Shown here: positions 1 to 8,842 of the stretch, in pieces
Numbering within the stretch: position 1 is the first letter of the stretch
Layout of the letters: every line of letters starts with the position of its first letter
Assembly: GCF_900163795.1 (NCBI RefSeq)
Contig: NZ_FWFD01000008.1
Location: 248,001 to 312,000, forward strand
Length of the DNA: 64,000 nucleotides
Direction of reading: 5' to 3'
Source: Vagococcus fluvialis bH819
GTDB taxonomy: Bacteria; Bacillota; Bacilli; Lactobacillales; Vagococcaceae
The notes under the pieces: generated by a model
What the model saw: only the letters and a program-made list of their open reading frames with translations
Told to the model about the DNA's origin: nothing
Database searches by the model: none
Made by a program: the position numbers and the translations under genes

Positions 1-23
1 TTGACACGTTCTAGTAGATCGAA

Positions 24-53
24 AAAATAGTCTGGAATTCAGACTATTTTTTT
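24..53 (+). terminator. intrinsic terminator of a gene upstream of the window
   Basis: A 9-bp stem (AATAGTCTG with CAGACTATT) around a GAATT loop is followed by a run of seven Ts. It sits before the first gene of the window, so it should end a plus-strand transcript that enters from the left. Confidence 0.8.
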
Positions 54-133
54 ACTTAAATATAGGGTATTCTATAAGTAACTAATATACTTTGAAAGTA
101 TTATTAAACATAGTAAAAAGGAGCTTCTCACTC

Positions 134-544
134 ATGAAAGATTTTACACACCCAAAATTTCCAACTATCCACATTAAATTATTAAAAACTGATGATCACC
201 TAAAACAATTGCATGCTTTATTAAAAAATTCAGAATCTATAACTAACTTTATCCCAGAAGGAACTTCTTCTGATAATAAGTATCTTTATGGTATTTTTGA
301 TGAAACTAAATTAATTGGTGTTATTGATTTAATTGAAGATTATCCTGAAAGACAAACTGCTTTTATTCATCAGTTTATTCTAGAAAAAGATTATTTAAGT
401 AATGATCTACCTAGTATTCTTTATATGTCTCTTGAAAAAACAGCTCAAGAAACTGGTATTCAAGAAATGAATATAGATAATGAGTTATCTAAAAATGATA
501 TGTGGTCTGACTTCGGTTTTGTGAATAATAAAAAAGAAATTTAA
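134..544 (+). CDS. GNAT-like N-acetyltransferase
   Basis: A 136-residue protein whose central part (LYGIFDETKLIGVIDL, then HQFILEKDYLS) has the beta-strand pattern of GNAT acetyl-CoA-dependent acetyltransferases. The C-terminal half (SLEKTAQETGIQEMNID, then FGFVNNKKEI) resembles the end of that fold, where a residue after 'GF' closes the domain. The substrate cannot be told. An AAGGAG box at 117-122 sets the ATG at 134; an in-frame TTG at 92 has no ribosome-binding site. It is monocistronic, between a terminator at 24-53 and a strong hairpin at 549-590. The acetyl-CoA loop (Q/RxxGxG/A) is not obvious, so this is a divergent member. Confidence 0.6.
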   Translation: MKDFTHPKFPTIHIKLLKTDDHLKQLHALLKNSESITNFIPEGTSSDNKYLYGIFDETKLIGVIDLIEDYPERQTAFIHQFILEKDYLSNDLPSILYMSLEKTAQETGIQEMNIDNELSKNDMWSDFGFVNNKKEI

Positions 545-548
545 ATAA

Positions 549-590
549 AAAAGGATCAATCACCTTAAACCAAAGGTGATTGATCCTTTT
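549..590. terminator. bidirectional terminator between convergent genes
   Basis: An 18-bp near-perfect stem (AAAAGGATCAATCACCTT and its complement) with an AAACCA loop has A/T runs on both sides, so it can end the plus-strand GNAT gene and act as a backstop for the minus-strand genes. Confidence 0.85.
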
Positions 591-596
591 TAAAAC

Positions 597-632
597 GCTA
601 TAAGTGTCGTGGCACTTATAGCATTCTTTTTT
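597..632. terminator. second hairpin between convergent genes
   Basis: A 10-bp stem GCTATAAGTG / CACTTATAGC is followed on the plus strand by a T-rich tract that runs into the stop codon of the minus-strand gene. On the minus strand the hairpin is followed by GTTTTAAAA, a weaker U-tract. It probably ends the surface-protein operon. Confidence 0.6.
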
Positions 633-1110
633 ATTTTTTACTTGTATCTTTCATTGCTGTTTCTACTTCTTTTAATTGATTGGTTAGTCCTTCTTTAAGT
701 TTACCGTCTTCAAGTTTGCTTACATTTTCTTCAGCTTTTTTAAATTCAGTTTTCTTAATATCTGTTCTAACTTCTTTTTTTGGCATATCTGAATACAAAT
801 CAGCAACTCCAGTCATTGCTTCTCTGGTGTCTTTTCCTGTTTTAGCTTCTTCACTTTTTTTATCTACAACTTGTGTTTCAACTTTTTTAGTACTTGATTT
901 ATTATTCATTTGTTGATACCCGATCACACCAATTAAAAGCGCCAGAATAATAACAACAATTGAGATTATTTTATTTTTATTACTCTTTTGTTGACTGGCA
1001 TTGTCAACTCGACTAACATTTCCAACATCACTTTGTTGCTCAGTAGCATCTAGTTTGTTTTCAACATCATCATTGATTTCTTTATTTTCAACTTGTTCTT
1101 CTGGTATCAC
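631..1110 (-). CDS. single-pass membrane protein, unknown function
   Basis: A 159-residue protein. The first ~45 residues are acidic and Asn/Gln-rich, followed by one transmembrane helix (IISIVVIILALLIGVIGY, about residues 48-65). The remaining ~95 residues are a charged Lys/Glu-rich, probably helical domain ending KDTSKK. The topology suggests an N-in membrane protein with an extracellular helical domain. It starts at GTG 1110, because a TAA lies just upstream in frame; an AAGG box is 12 bases away. It begins 14 bases after the stop of the LPXTG protein and is probably co-transcribed with it. I do not recognise the family. Confidence 0.7.
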   Translation of the reverse strand: MIPEEQVENKEINDDVENKLDATEQQSDVGNVSRVDNASQQKSNKNKIISIVVIILALLIGVIGYQQMNNKSSTKKVETQVVDKKSEEAKTGKDTREAMTGVADLYSDMPKKEVRTDIKKTEFKKAEENVSKLEDGKLKEGLTNQLKEVETAMKDTSKK

Positions 1111-1124
1111 TTAATTCATCAACC

Positions 1125-3719
1125 TTATTTATTTTTTCTGAAAAATACAAATGCTGCAGTTAACATTGACATGAAACCACCTGCAAGTAAACCTGCGCTA
1201 GCTGCTTCGCCTGTTTGTGGTAAAGTTGCTTTTTTATCAGTTTTAGTTGCTTTTGTTGCTTTATTTTCAATTTTCTTAGGATCTTTTTTGTTTCCTTTTT
1301 TGTCGTCAATTACTTTTTTACCTTCTACTTTTTCATAAGTAAATGAAACAGTTTGAGGGCTATCTGTAAATGTTAATACGATTGAAGCAGGACTTACTAA
1401 TTTGTATCCTTCAATTTCTGCTGCGAAGAATTCATAAACATCTCCAATTTTAGCAGTTAAACTGTTTGATTTAATAAGTTCTTTACCATCTTTATCGACA
1501 TATTTAACTGTTACTGTACTTTCTGTTACTTTTGCTTCTTCTACTTTATCATAAGCAAATGTAATTGTTTGTCCGCCATCTTTGAATTCTACATCAATAC
1601 TTGCAGGACCATCTACTACATAGCCAGCAATATTCGCTGCATTAAACGTATGTGTTTCGCCAATGTCTTTTGTTAAGCTTTCTGATTCTTTAATTTCTTT
1701 TCCAGCTTTATCAACATGTTTCACTGTTACTGTACTTTGTGTTTCTTTTGCTTCTTCATCGTAAGTAAATGTAATTGTTTGTGGGCTATCTTTGAATTCT
1801 ACATCAATACTTGCTGGGCCATCTACTACATAGCCAACAATATTCGCTGCATTAAACGTATGTGTTTCGCCAATGTCTTTTGTTAAGCTCTCTGATTCTT
1901 TAATTTCTTTTCCAGCTTTATCAACATGTTTCACTGTTACTGTACTTTGTGTTTCTTTTGCTTCTTCATTGTAAGTAAATGTAATTGTTTGTGGGCTATC
2001 TTTGAATTCTACGTTAATACTTGCTGGACCATCTACTACATAGCCGGCAATATTTGCTGCATCAAACGTATGTGTTTCGCCAATGTCTTTTGTTAAGCTT
2101 TCTGATTCTTTAATTTCTTTTCCAGCTTTATCAACATACTTAACTGTTACTGTACTTTCTTTTGCTGCTGCTTCAAATTCAACTTTAAATCCTAATGCTC
2201 TTAATTCATCAATTGATTTTGCATCATTGATTTTAGCTGTTAATTCCCAAGCTTCTTCATATGTTACTAAACCATTTTCAAACCATTCTTTTAATTCTGC
2301 AAAAGCAATGTCTTTTCCTGTTTCTAAATACACATCTTTTTCTTCTACAGCTTTGTAAGTAAATGTAATTGTTTGTGGACTATCTGTAAATGTAGCTTCG
2401 AATAATCCGTTTCCTACTACTTCGTAACCTTTGATTTCTGCTGCTTTAAATGTTTGTTTTTCTCCAACTTTAGCTTGTTTGCTTTCTGATGCTTTAATTT
2501 CTTTTCCAGCTTCGTCAACATAATTAACTGTTACTGTACTTTCTTTTTCATTTGTTTCTAAATTACCTAAGAAACCTAAGGCTCTTAATTCTTCAAATGA
2601 TTTAGCATCATTAATTTTTGCTGTTAATTCCCAAGCTTCTTCATGAGATACTAGGTCATTTTCAAACCATTCTTTTAGTTCTGCAAATGCTAAATCTTTT
2701 GCATTTTCTAAAGCTTTGTCTACTTCTGGTGTTGTTGTTTCTCCAGTTAAGAATCCTAGTGCTTTTAATTCATCAAGTGATTTTGCATCATTGATTTTAG
2801 CTGTTAATTCCCAAGTTTCTTCATAAGTTACTAAATCTTCTTCAAACCATTTTTTTAATTCTGCGAAAGCTTGGTCTTTTAATTTTTCTAATTCTTTGTT
2901 TACTTCTGGTGTTGTTGGTTCAGTTGGTTGATAATTCATTAATTTGTTGATTTCTTCAACTGATGTTGCTGCTGTAATAGCTAAGTCTAAACTATTAGCT
3001 TGTTCTTGTGTTAAGTAATCCATTTCTAATTGTGTTTTAACATCTGCTAATGCTTTTTCTTTTGCTTTTTCTAATTCAGTTTTTTCTACTGGTTTTGGTT
3101 TTTCTGGTGTTTTTTTGCCTAATGCTGCATTTACTTGTTCGATAGTTTTTGCATCTTTAACTGCTACTTCCATTCCCCAAGCTTCATTTTCATCAATTAC
3201 TCCATATGCAACACGTGCTGCGATTTCTTCTAATGCTTCATCTTTTGCTTTTTCTAATTCAGTTTTTTCTGCTGGTTTTGGTTTCTCTGGAGCTTTTTTA
3301 CCTAAAACTGCATAAACTGCATCAACAGTTGTTGCTGCATTCACATCATTTTCAAGTCCTACAGATTCCCAACCATCAAGCATACCAGAGGCTACGCGAG
3401 CTGCGATTTCTTCTAAAGCATCTGCCTTAGCAGCTTCTAAAGCTTTTTCTGCTTCTGTTTTTTCTGCTTTTTGTGTTGCTTCTTTCGGTGCGTTTACTTC
3501 TTTTGACGCGTCCGCTTTTGGTACTTCTGGTGTTTCTACTGTTTCTTTCGATGTTTCAGTAGGTGCTTGTACTTCGTCTTTCTTAACTTCTTTTTCATCT
3601 TTTACTGACTCAGAAGTTTTTGTTGCTTCCACTGCTTGTGCTGTTGTTGAATAAACAGGCGCTACTACAGTTCCTGCTAATAATGCTAATGTTGCTGTTG
3701 CTAATTTTACTTTTTTCAT
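1125..3719 (-). CDS. LPXTG-anchored surface protein with MucBP repeats and three-helix modules
   Basis: An 864-residue adhesin-like protein. It has a Sec signal peptide (residues ~1-29, ending near TTAQA), a Lys/Glu/Thr-rich stalk, and at the C-terminus LPQTG (about 833), a hydrophobic helix and FFRKNK, a sortase A signal. Between them lie two repeat types. Six ~47-residue helical modules (AK..A..EL..., then IN.AKS.EEL.ALG) sit at about 92-382 (five copies) and 463-509 (one). Five ~65-residue MucBP-type modules (STVTV.YVD..GKEI, then QTITFTY) lie at about 392-457 and 517-797. MucBP domains are associated with adhesion to mucin or host surfaces. The helical modules resemble albumin-binding GA modules in helices 1 and 3 but are longer between them, so that link is only suggestive. 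The start has an AGGAG box. Confidence 0.9.
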   Translation of the reverse strand: MKKVKLATATLALLAGTVVAPVYSTTAQAVEATKTSESVKDEKEVKKDEVQAPTETSKETVETPEVPKADASKEVNAPKEATQKAEKTEAEKALEAAKADALEEIAARVASGMLDGWESVGLENDVNAATTVDAVYAVLGKKAPEKPKPAEKTELEKAKDEALEEIAARVAYGVIDENEAWGMEVAVKDAKTIEQVNAALGKKTPEKPKPVEKTELEKAKEKALADVKTQLEMDYLTQEQANSLDLAITAATSVEEINKLMNYQPTEPTTPEVNKELEKLKDQAFAELKKWFEEDLVTYEETWELTAKINDAKSLDELKALGFLTGETTTPEVDKALENAKDLAFAELKEWFENDLVSHEEAWELTAKINDAKSFEELRALGFLGNLETNEKESTVTVNYVDEAGKEIKASESKQAKVGEKQTFKAAEIKGYEVVGNGLFEATFTDSPQTITFTYKAVEEKDVYLETGKDIAFAELKEWFENGLVTYEEAWELTAKINDAKSIDELRALGFKVEFEAAAKESTVTVKYVDKAGKEIKESESLTKDIGETHTFDAANIAGYVVDGPASINVEFKDSPQTITFTYNEEAKETQSTVTVKHVDKAGKEIKESESLTKDIGETHTFNAANIVGYVVDGPASIDVEFKDSPQTITFTYDEEAKETQSTVTVKHVDKAGKEIKESESLTKDIGETHTFNAANIAGYVVDGPASIDVEFKDGGQTITFAYDKVEEAKVTESTVTVKYVDKDGKELIKSNSLTAKIGDVYEFFAAEIEGYKLVSPASIVLTFTDSPQTVSFTYEKVEGKKVIDDKKGNKKDPKKIENKATKATKTDKKATLPQTGEAASAGLLAGGFMSMLTAAFVFFRKNK
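1538..2168 (-). repeat. three near-identical 210-bp tandem repeats (MucBP modules 2-4)
   Basis: The same words recur at exactly 210-bp spacing (for example TCTGATTCTTTAATTTC at 1681, 1891 and 2101 on the plus strand), giving three in-frame 70-residue units that differ at only a few positions. This homogeneity suggests recent duplication or gene conversion and makes copy number likely to vary between strains. Confidence 0.9.
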
Positions 3720-3803
3720 GAATTTCTCTCTCCTCTTACTAATATCCTATTTTTTAAATTATTTTGTTCCCAAATATACATAAATATTACATACTACATT
3801 CTA

Positions 3804-3831
3804 ATTAAACCACAAAAGCTTTTTTTGTCAA
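3804..3831 (-). promoter_or_regulatory. promoter of the LPXTG surface-protein operon
   Basis: Read on the minus strand: TTGACA (3826-3831), 16 bases, then TTTAAT (3804-3809) with an extended TG two bases before it. Transcription should start near 3797, leaving a ~78-base leader. The remaining ~185 bases up to the next gene (3832-4018) are very AT-rich; I see only a weak hairpin near 3952-3985 there. Confidence 0.7.
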
Positions 3832-4018
3832 TAACATCTATAAAAAAGCACTATCAAAAAAATAATTGATTATAAAAAGTATGTTTGAAGTCACTTTAAG
3901 AACCTAATACTATCAATATATACATCATTTTTTTGTGATTTATCTCTTTTTTTAAATACTCTTTTTTTATAAAAAGTATCTTTTTAATATACCTGCTATT
4001 TATTTAAAAAATATTCTA

Positions 4019-5794
4019 TTAGTCTTCAAATTGGGAATAATATAATCCTGCATAATGCCCCTTAATTTGTAGTAACTCCTCATGCGTTCCTTTTTCTTTT
4101 ACCTTACCTTCGTCAATAACTAAAATTTCATCACAATTTTTAATCGTTGATAATCTATGAGCAATAATGAAAGATGTTCTGTTTTTTAATAACTCATTTA
4201 ATCCTTGTTGTAGCAGCTCTTCTGTGGCTGTATCAATATTTGCTGTGGCTTCATCTAATATTAAAATTTTAGGATCAGCTAGTAAGACTCTTGCAAATGA
4301 AATTAATTGCTGTTGCCCACTTGATAAGGTACTTCCTCTTTCTTCCACTATTGTGTCATAGCCATTAGGCATTTTTTCGATAAAATCATGGGCACGAACT
4401 AATCGACTGGCTTCGATGATTTCCTCTTTTGTTGCATCTAATTTTCCATACCTAATATTTTCTAATATCGTTCCAGAAAAGATAAATGTATCTTGTAACA
4501 TGACTCCAATTTGTTTTCTTAAAGATAATAGCTGAACATCACGTATATTGATACCATCAATTGTCACTGAACCTTCTGTCACATCATAGAAACGATTAAT
4601 CAAATTAATAACAGTTGTTTTCCCTGCTCCTGTTGGTCCAACTAAGGCAATGCTCTTACCAGCTTCAACGTTAAAATCTAAATCATTCAATATTTTGGCA
4701 CCTTCTGTTTCATATTGGAACACAACATGGTTAAACGTTACCTCTCCTTTAATTGGAGGTAAAACTATGGCATTTTCTTGATCTTTAATCAAAGGTTCTT
4801 CATCTAATGTTTCAAAAATCCGTTCTAGGTACGCAGTAGCGGTTACTAATTGATTATAGAAATTACCAATATTAATGATAGGATTCCAAAAATTAGTCAT
4901 ATAAGCCATAAATGCAATCAATGTACCTGTTGTTACTTCAATTCCAATTTGTTTAGCTCCAATATAATAAAGAAAACAAATTGTTAAAACAGAAGTCATC
5001 TCGACTGCTGGCCATAATAGACGCATAATTTGAACAGCTTTCATCCATGCACTTCGGTATTGGTTTGATAAATCCTCAAAAATATCTTGTTTTTTATTTT
5101 CCTTCGTAAAAGATTGCGTAATTCGAACACCTGAAATACTTTCATGAATATACGCTGTTAAATTCGATTGCTTGTTGCTTAATGTCTGATAAGCTACTCT
5201 TTGGTATCTTTGAATTACAAAAGTAGCAACAATTAGTACAGGTAAAAAAAGTAAACTATAAAAGGCTAACTTAACATCAATCATAAACATCACAACTAGT
5301 GTTATCAGCATATTAATGATATCTGATAAAAAATTTATTAATCCATTACTTAGAAGATCACTCAATGTATTAATATAATTCACCACACGAATCAATATTT
5401 TTCCATGTGGTTTAGAATCATAATAAGAAAATGGTAATTTTTGAATATGAATAAAAATATCCGAACGCATATCTTTTAATATTTTTTGACCTAATTCGGT
5501 GATTTTTAAAATCCGATATCTCATACACCAAGCAATAATTAATAATGAGATAAGATAGACGCTTCCCATTTGTAACAATTTTACTTTTTCTTTATTAGGA
5601 ATAAATTCATCTATTGTTAATTTCATAAAATAAGGTCCTAGCATTCCGACTAAATTAGAAATAACGATAATAAATAGAATAACTAATACTGATTTTTTAT
5701 ACGGTTTGATGTAAGTTCCCAATCTTTTATAGTCATGCCAACTAAATGATTTTGTCAGTTCTTCATCTGTTTGATACGTATTTCTTTTTGCCAT
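4019..5794 (-). CDS. ABC exporter half-transporter with the consensus catalytic glutamate (heterodimer subunit)
   Basis: A 591-residue protein with six N-terminal membrane helices (about 30-320) and a C-terminal ATPase: Walker A GPTGAGKTT, signature LSSGQ, Walker B LILDEAT with the catalytic Glu, and H-loop AHRLS. The signature is non-consensus (LSSGQ rather than LSGGQ). Its partner immediately upstream has the opposite defect, so the pair should form a heterodimeric multidrug-type exporter with one working and one degenerate ATP site, as in the LmrCD, BmrCD and EfrCD families. It starts 10 bases after the partner's stop with a GTGAGGG box, so the two are co-translated. Substrate unknown. Confidence 0.88.
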   Translation of the reverse strand: MAKRNTYQTDEELTKSFSWHDYKRLGTYIKPYKKSVLVILFIIVISNLVGMLGPYFMKLTIDEFIPNKEKVKLLQMGSVYLISLLIIAWCMRYRILKITELGQKILKDMRSDIFIHIQKLPFSYYDSKPHGKILIRVVNYINTLSDLLSNGLINFLSDIINMLITLVVMFMIDVKLAFYSLLFLPVLIVATFVIQRYQRVAYQTLSNKQSNLTAYIHESISGVRITQSFTKENKKQDIFEDLSNQYRSAWMKAVQIMRLLWPAVEMTSVLTICFLYYIGAKQIGIEVTTGTLIAFMAYMTNFWNPIINIGNFYNQLVTATAYLERIFETLDEEPLIKDQENAIVLPPIKGEVTFNHVVFQYETEGAKILNDLDFNVEAGKSIALVGPTGAGKTTVINLINRFYDVTEGSVTIDGINIRDVQLLSLRKQIGVMLQDTFIFSGTILENIRYGKLDATKEEIIEASRLVRAHDFIEKMPNGYDTIVEERGSTLSSGQQQLISFARVLLADPKILILDEATANIDTATEELLQQGLNELLKNRTSFIIAHRLSTIKNCDEILVIDEGKVKEKGTHEELLQIKGHYAGLYYSQFED

Positions 5795-5804
5795 TTTCCC
5801 TCAC

Positions 5805-7535
5805 CTACTTCAATCCTAATTGTTTTTCATATAACGTACGATAGATACTCTCTCTATCTGCCATTAAGGTTTCATGATTACCTCTTTCAGCAATTCGACC
5901 CTCTTCTAATACCAAAATAATATCAGCCTCTTTTACCGAACTAATTCGATGAGCAATAATAAAAGTTGTCGTACCATCAATCGCTTCTTTTAATCCTTCT
6001 TGTATTTTTGTTTCTGTGGTCATATCTACTGCCGATGTCGTATCATCTAAAATCAAAATTGCTGGTTTTGTCATAAGAGATCTCGCCAAGGATATTCTTT
6101 GTTTTTGTCCACCTGACAAGCCAACGCCTCGCTCACCAACAATCGTTTGATAGCCTTCAGGCAGTCTTTCGATAAACTGATGGGCATCTGCAATATTCGA
6201 TATTCTTTCCATATAGCCCATATCCACTTGGTCTACACCAAACGATAAATTTTCTTCTATTGAATCTGAGAATAAGAAGGCATCTTGCATTACAAGTGAT
6301 ATATTTTCTCTGAGTTGTTTCAAAGACCATTCATTAATATCTTTTCCACCTATTTGAATGGAGCCAGAAGTCGCTTCATAAAAACGGCCAATCAGATGAA
6401 CTAATGTTGTTTTACCTGATCCTGTCTTACCTAAAATCCCTACAACTTGTCCAGGTTCAATCCTAAAGTTGATATCTTTTAAAACAGCTGTTGTCGTATC
6501 ATCTGGAAAGGAGAAGTTCACATCTTCAAATATTACTTCACCTGTAAAATCATTTTGTTCTATTTCTTCCTTAGATTTTATTTGAACTGGTTCGTCTAGT
6601 AACGCTCTAATTTTAACTGAACTAGCAAAAAAACGTTGTGTGTCACTGATAATCCAGCCACTATTTCTAAGAGGATTATTTAACATCCATAGATAATTAG
6701 TAAACGTTACTAACGCTCCGATTGATAGAGAACCATTTATCGCTAAGAATCCACCTACTACTAAAGTCAATACAGACAAAACACCTGAAAAGAACTCCAA
6801 CCAAGGGAGATAAGTACTCAAGACTTGGGCTGACTCCATATTTTTTTCCATGTAATCGTCATTTACCTTATCGAATTTTTCGATTTCATATTCTTCTCTA
6901 GCAAAAGCCTTAACAACTCGATTCCCACCAATATTTTCTTCTACCATTGAATTCAATCTCGAAAAAGATTCCCTAATAGCATAAAATTTCGGATAAATTC
7001 CTTTAGACAATTTACTTTGAAGAATATAGATAAACGGTGTAATGACAATCATACATAAAGCTAACACTGGGTCAATTTTAAACATGACGATTATAGCTAA
7101 AATAAACCATAGAACGTTTTCCACAATCGTTGACGCTAACCACGAAACAAAATGACGAACTGCATCGATATCTCCAGTCATATGAGCGAGAATATCTCCG
7201 ACACGAGTATGATTGAAATAATCAAAATCTAACACATGAATTTTACGGTACATGTCATTTCTTAAATCAAATAAAACATCCTGCCCCACTTGTTCAAACA
7301 TGTTTTGATAGATATAACGTGTGATAATTTTTAAAACGGTTACACCAATTAAAATACTTAAGTATAAAACTAAATTTTGATCCCCTTTACCTGTTACAAT
7401 ATTATCTACAATCAATCCAATCACAACCGGATTAATCACTTGCAGTCCTGCACAAAATATCAAAATGATACTGGCTATAATTTCTGTTTTTAGATATGGC
7501 TTCACATAACCATATATCCATTTTAAATGACTCAT
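5805..7535 (-). CDS. ABC exporter half-transporter with degenerate Walker B (heterodimer subunit)
   Basis: A 576-residue protein, first gene of a two-gene operon. Six membrane helices fill the first ~320 residues; the ATPase has Walker A GKTGSGKTT, a perfect LSGGQ signature, and H-loop AHRIS. Its Walker B reads LILDDTT, with Asp replacing the catalytic Glu. Together with LSSGQ in the partner, this gives the classic asymmetric pair: the degenerate site uses this Walker A/B and the partner's LSSGQ. The ATG follows AAGGGAG. The intergenic region towards the SemiSWEET gene (7536-7662) should hold divergent promoters, but I could not fix their boxes. Confidence 0.88.
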   Translation of the reverse strand: MSHLKWIYGYVKPYLKTEIIASIILIFCAGLQVINPVVIGLIVDNIVTGKGDQNLVLYLSILIGVTVLKIITRYIYQNMFEQVGQDVLFDLRNDMYRKIHVLDFDYFNHTRVGDILAHMTGDIDAVRHFVSWLASTIVENVLWFILAIIVMFKIDPVLALCMIVITPFIYILQSKLSKGIYPKFYAIRESFSRLNSMVEENIGGNRVVKAFAREEYEIEKFDKVNDDYMEKNMESAQVLSTYLPWLEFFSGVLSVLTLVVGGFLAINGSLSIGALVTFTNYLWMLNNPLRNSGWIISDTQRFFASSVKIRALLDEPVQIKSKEEIEQNDFTGEVIFEDVNFSFPDDTTTAVLKDINFRIEPGQVVGILGKTGSGKTTLVHLIGRFYEATSGSIQIGGKDINEWSLKQLRENISLVMQDAFLFSDSIEENLSFGVDQVDMGYMERISNIADAHQFIERLPEGYQTIVGERGVGLSGGQKQRISLARSLMTKPAILILDDTTSAVDMTTETKIQEGLKEAIDGTTTFIIAHRISSVKEADIILVLEEGRIAERGNHETLMADRESIYRTLYEKQLGLK

Positions 7536-7674
7536 TTCCTCAACTCCCTTAATGAAATACTTGTCTTATAATACCTGTAAACGCCCACCTAAAACATGGC
7601 ATATCTTACCCATTTGATGTACTATATTATTATAGTAACTTTACTTTTTACTCTATAGAAAGAAGGAGATTATC

Positions 7675-7935
7675 ATAAAACAAGAGAAGTTTATTAAATA
7701 CTTGAGTTGGGTTGCTACTGCAATGTCGATCATGATGTATGTCTCTTATATTCCTCAAATTATAGATAATTTAAATGGTTCAAAAGGAAATCCTATCCAA
7801 CCACTTGTCGCAGCAATTAATTGTTCTTTGTGGGTTCTTTATGGAATTGGTAAAAAACCAAGAGATTTACCAATTGCCATTGCTAATTTACCAGGTATTA
7901 TTTTTGGCTTGATTGCCTTTGCTACTGCACTGTAA
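7675..7935 (+). CDS. SemiSWEET family transporter, apparent ATA start
   Basis: A single PQ-loop (MtN3-like) repeat of ~86 residues: three membrane helices with YVSYIPQI in helix 1 and INCSLWVLYG in helix 2. SemiSWEETs work as homodimers that let sugars pass through the membrane. The start is unusual. A strong AAGGAG lies at 7663-7668, and at the right spacing (6 bases) stands ATA (7675), which reads ATA-KQEKFIKYLSWV. The first conventional start codon is TTG at 7702, 33 bases from the box, and would remove nine residues that look like ordinary N-terminal sequence. Either ATA is used inefficiently, TTG is used, or an ATG has mutated. An AraC regulator follows 34 bases later and may control it. 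Confidence 0.75.
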   Translation: MKQEKFIKYLSWVATAMSIMMYVSYIPQIIDNLNGSKGNPIQPLVAAINCSLWVLYGIGKKPRDLPIAIANLPGIIFGLIAFATAL

Positions 7936-7969
7936 TCTTAGAAACTTCATTAAAATAAGGAGTCTGTTC

Positions 7970-8806
7970 ATGTTAGAACCTGTCAAATCTACCTTCACCC
8001 CTGATATTCTCTATATTGCTGATGGCTATTTCAAAAAAGGAGAAAGAGCGCCTCTGCATTACCATGATACAATTGAAATTAGTATTGTTCTAAACGGGCC
8101 TAGTCACTACTTTATCAATCATCAGCATTACCTTGTGGAAACTGGAGATATCATTATTTTAAATCCTTATACCTTACACTACGAGGAAGAAACAGATGGC
8201 ACTAGTCATCATTTACATTTAGGCATTGATAATTTCCAATTTTTAGGTTACGAAAAAAATGTGATACCTGTTGAATCACCTATCATTCGTTCTCAGCATT
8301 CAAATTACTTTAAACAACTTATAAAACGCTTATTAGATGAAAAAAAAGTGGCCCATTTATATCAAGAAATGGCCATTCAACTGTTAACAACAGATTTACT
8401 TATTCTTATCTTAAGAGAAATTGAAAAACAACAATTACCCATTCATCCAATGAATCAAAAAGAAAAGGATAAGACTATTCTGGCAAATTCCATTAAATAC
8501 TATTTAGAGACTCACCATTCCGAAGATATCAGTTTAGAAAGTTTGTCTAGTTCTATGTATATTAGCCCAACTTATATGTCTAAGTTATTTAAACAAGAAA
8601 CTGGTGAAAGTCCTATTAATTATTTAATTAAAGTTCGGATGGAAAAAGCAAAGGAGTTACTTGTTCAAAATCAATTTAGTATTAAAGAGATTGCTGATTT
8701 AGTCGGCTACCAAGATGCTTATCACTTTAGTAAACTCTTTAAAAAATATACTAGCATGTCACCTAGTGAGTATATAAAAGAGCCCATAAATAAAAAAATA
8801 GAATGA
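7970..8806 (+). CDS. AraC family transcriptional regulator
   Basis: A 278-residue regulator. The N-terminal part is a cupin (RAPLHYHDTIEISIVLNG, then VETGDIIILNPYTLHY) that in this family binds a small ligand, often a sugar. The last ~100 residues are the double helix-turn-helix (SLESLSSSMYISPTYMSKLF, then IKEIADLVGYQDAYHFSKLF) and the SPSEY end. An AAGGAG at 7957-7962 fixes the ATG at 7970. It lies downstream of the SemiSWEET gene in the same direction, so a sugar-uptake module under this regulator is plausible but not shown. Confidence 0.9.
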   Translation: MLEPVKSTFTPDILYIADGYFKKGERAPLHYHDTIEISIVLNGPSHYFINHQHYLVETGDIIILNPYTLHYEEETDGTSHHLHLGIDNFQFLGYEKNVIPVESPIIRSQHSNYFKQLIKRLLDEKKVAHLYQEMAIQLLTTDLLILILREIEKQQLPIHPMNQKEKDKTILANSIKYYLETHHSEDISLESLSSSMYISPTYMSKLFKQETGESPINYLIKVRMEKAKELLVQNQFSIKEIADLVGYQDAYHFSKLFKKYTSMSPSEYIKEPINKKIE

Positions 8807-8842
8807 AGCTGACATTTTTTAATGCCAACTTCGTTCTATTTT
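8795..8842. terminator. bidirectional terminator between convergent genes
   Basis: A ~22-bp stem with few mismatches (AAAATAGAATGAAGCTGACATT against AATGCCAACTTCGTTCTATTTT) overlaps the stop codons of both flanking genes, with T runs in both directions. Its GAAGCTGAC core resembles the GAGGCTGAC hairpins found elsewhere in the window. Confidence 0.85.

Noticed and set aside
1538..2168. Regular repeats that might suggest a CRISPR array
   Set aside because: The repeats are 210 bp, in frame and lack short spacers; they encode MucBP modules. The same applies to the 441-bp repeats at 52830-55430.
2083..3430. Plus-strand frames inside the LPXTG gene
   Set aside because: Antisense shadows of a repetitive gene with strong codon structure on the minus strand; none has a start signal.
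3952..3985. Weak hairpin downstream of the ABC exporter pair
   Set aside because: ATACTTTTT/AAAAGAGTAT pairing is mostly A-T with mismatches in a homopolymer-rich stretch; not strong enough to call a terminator.
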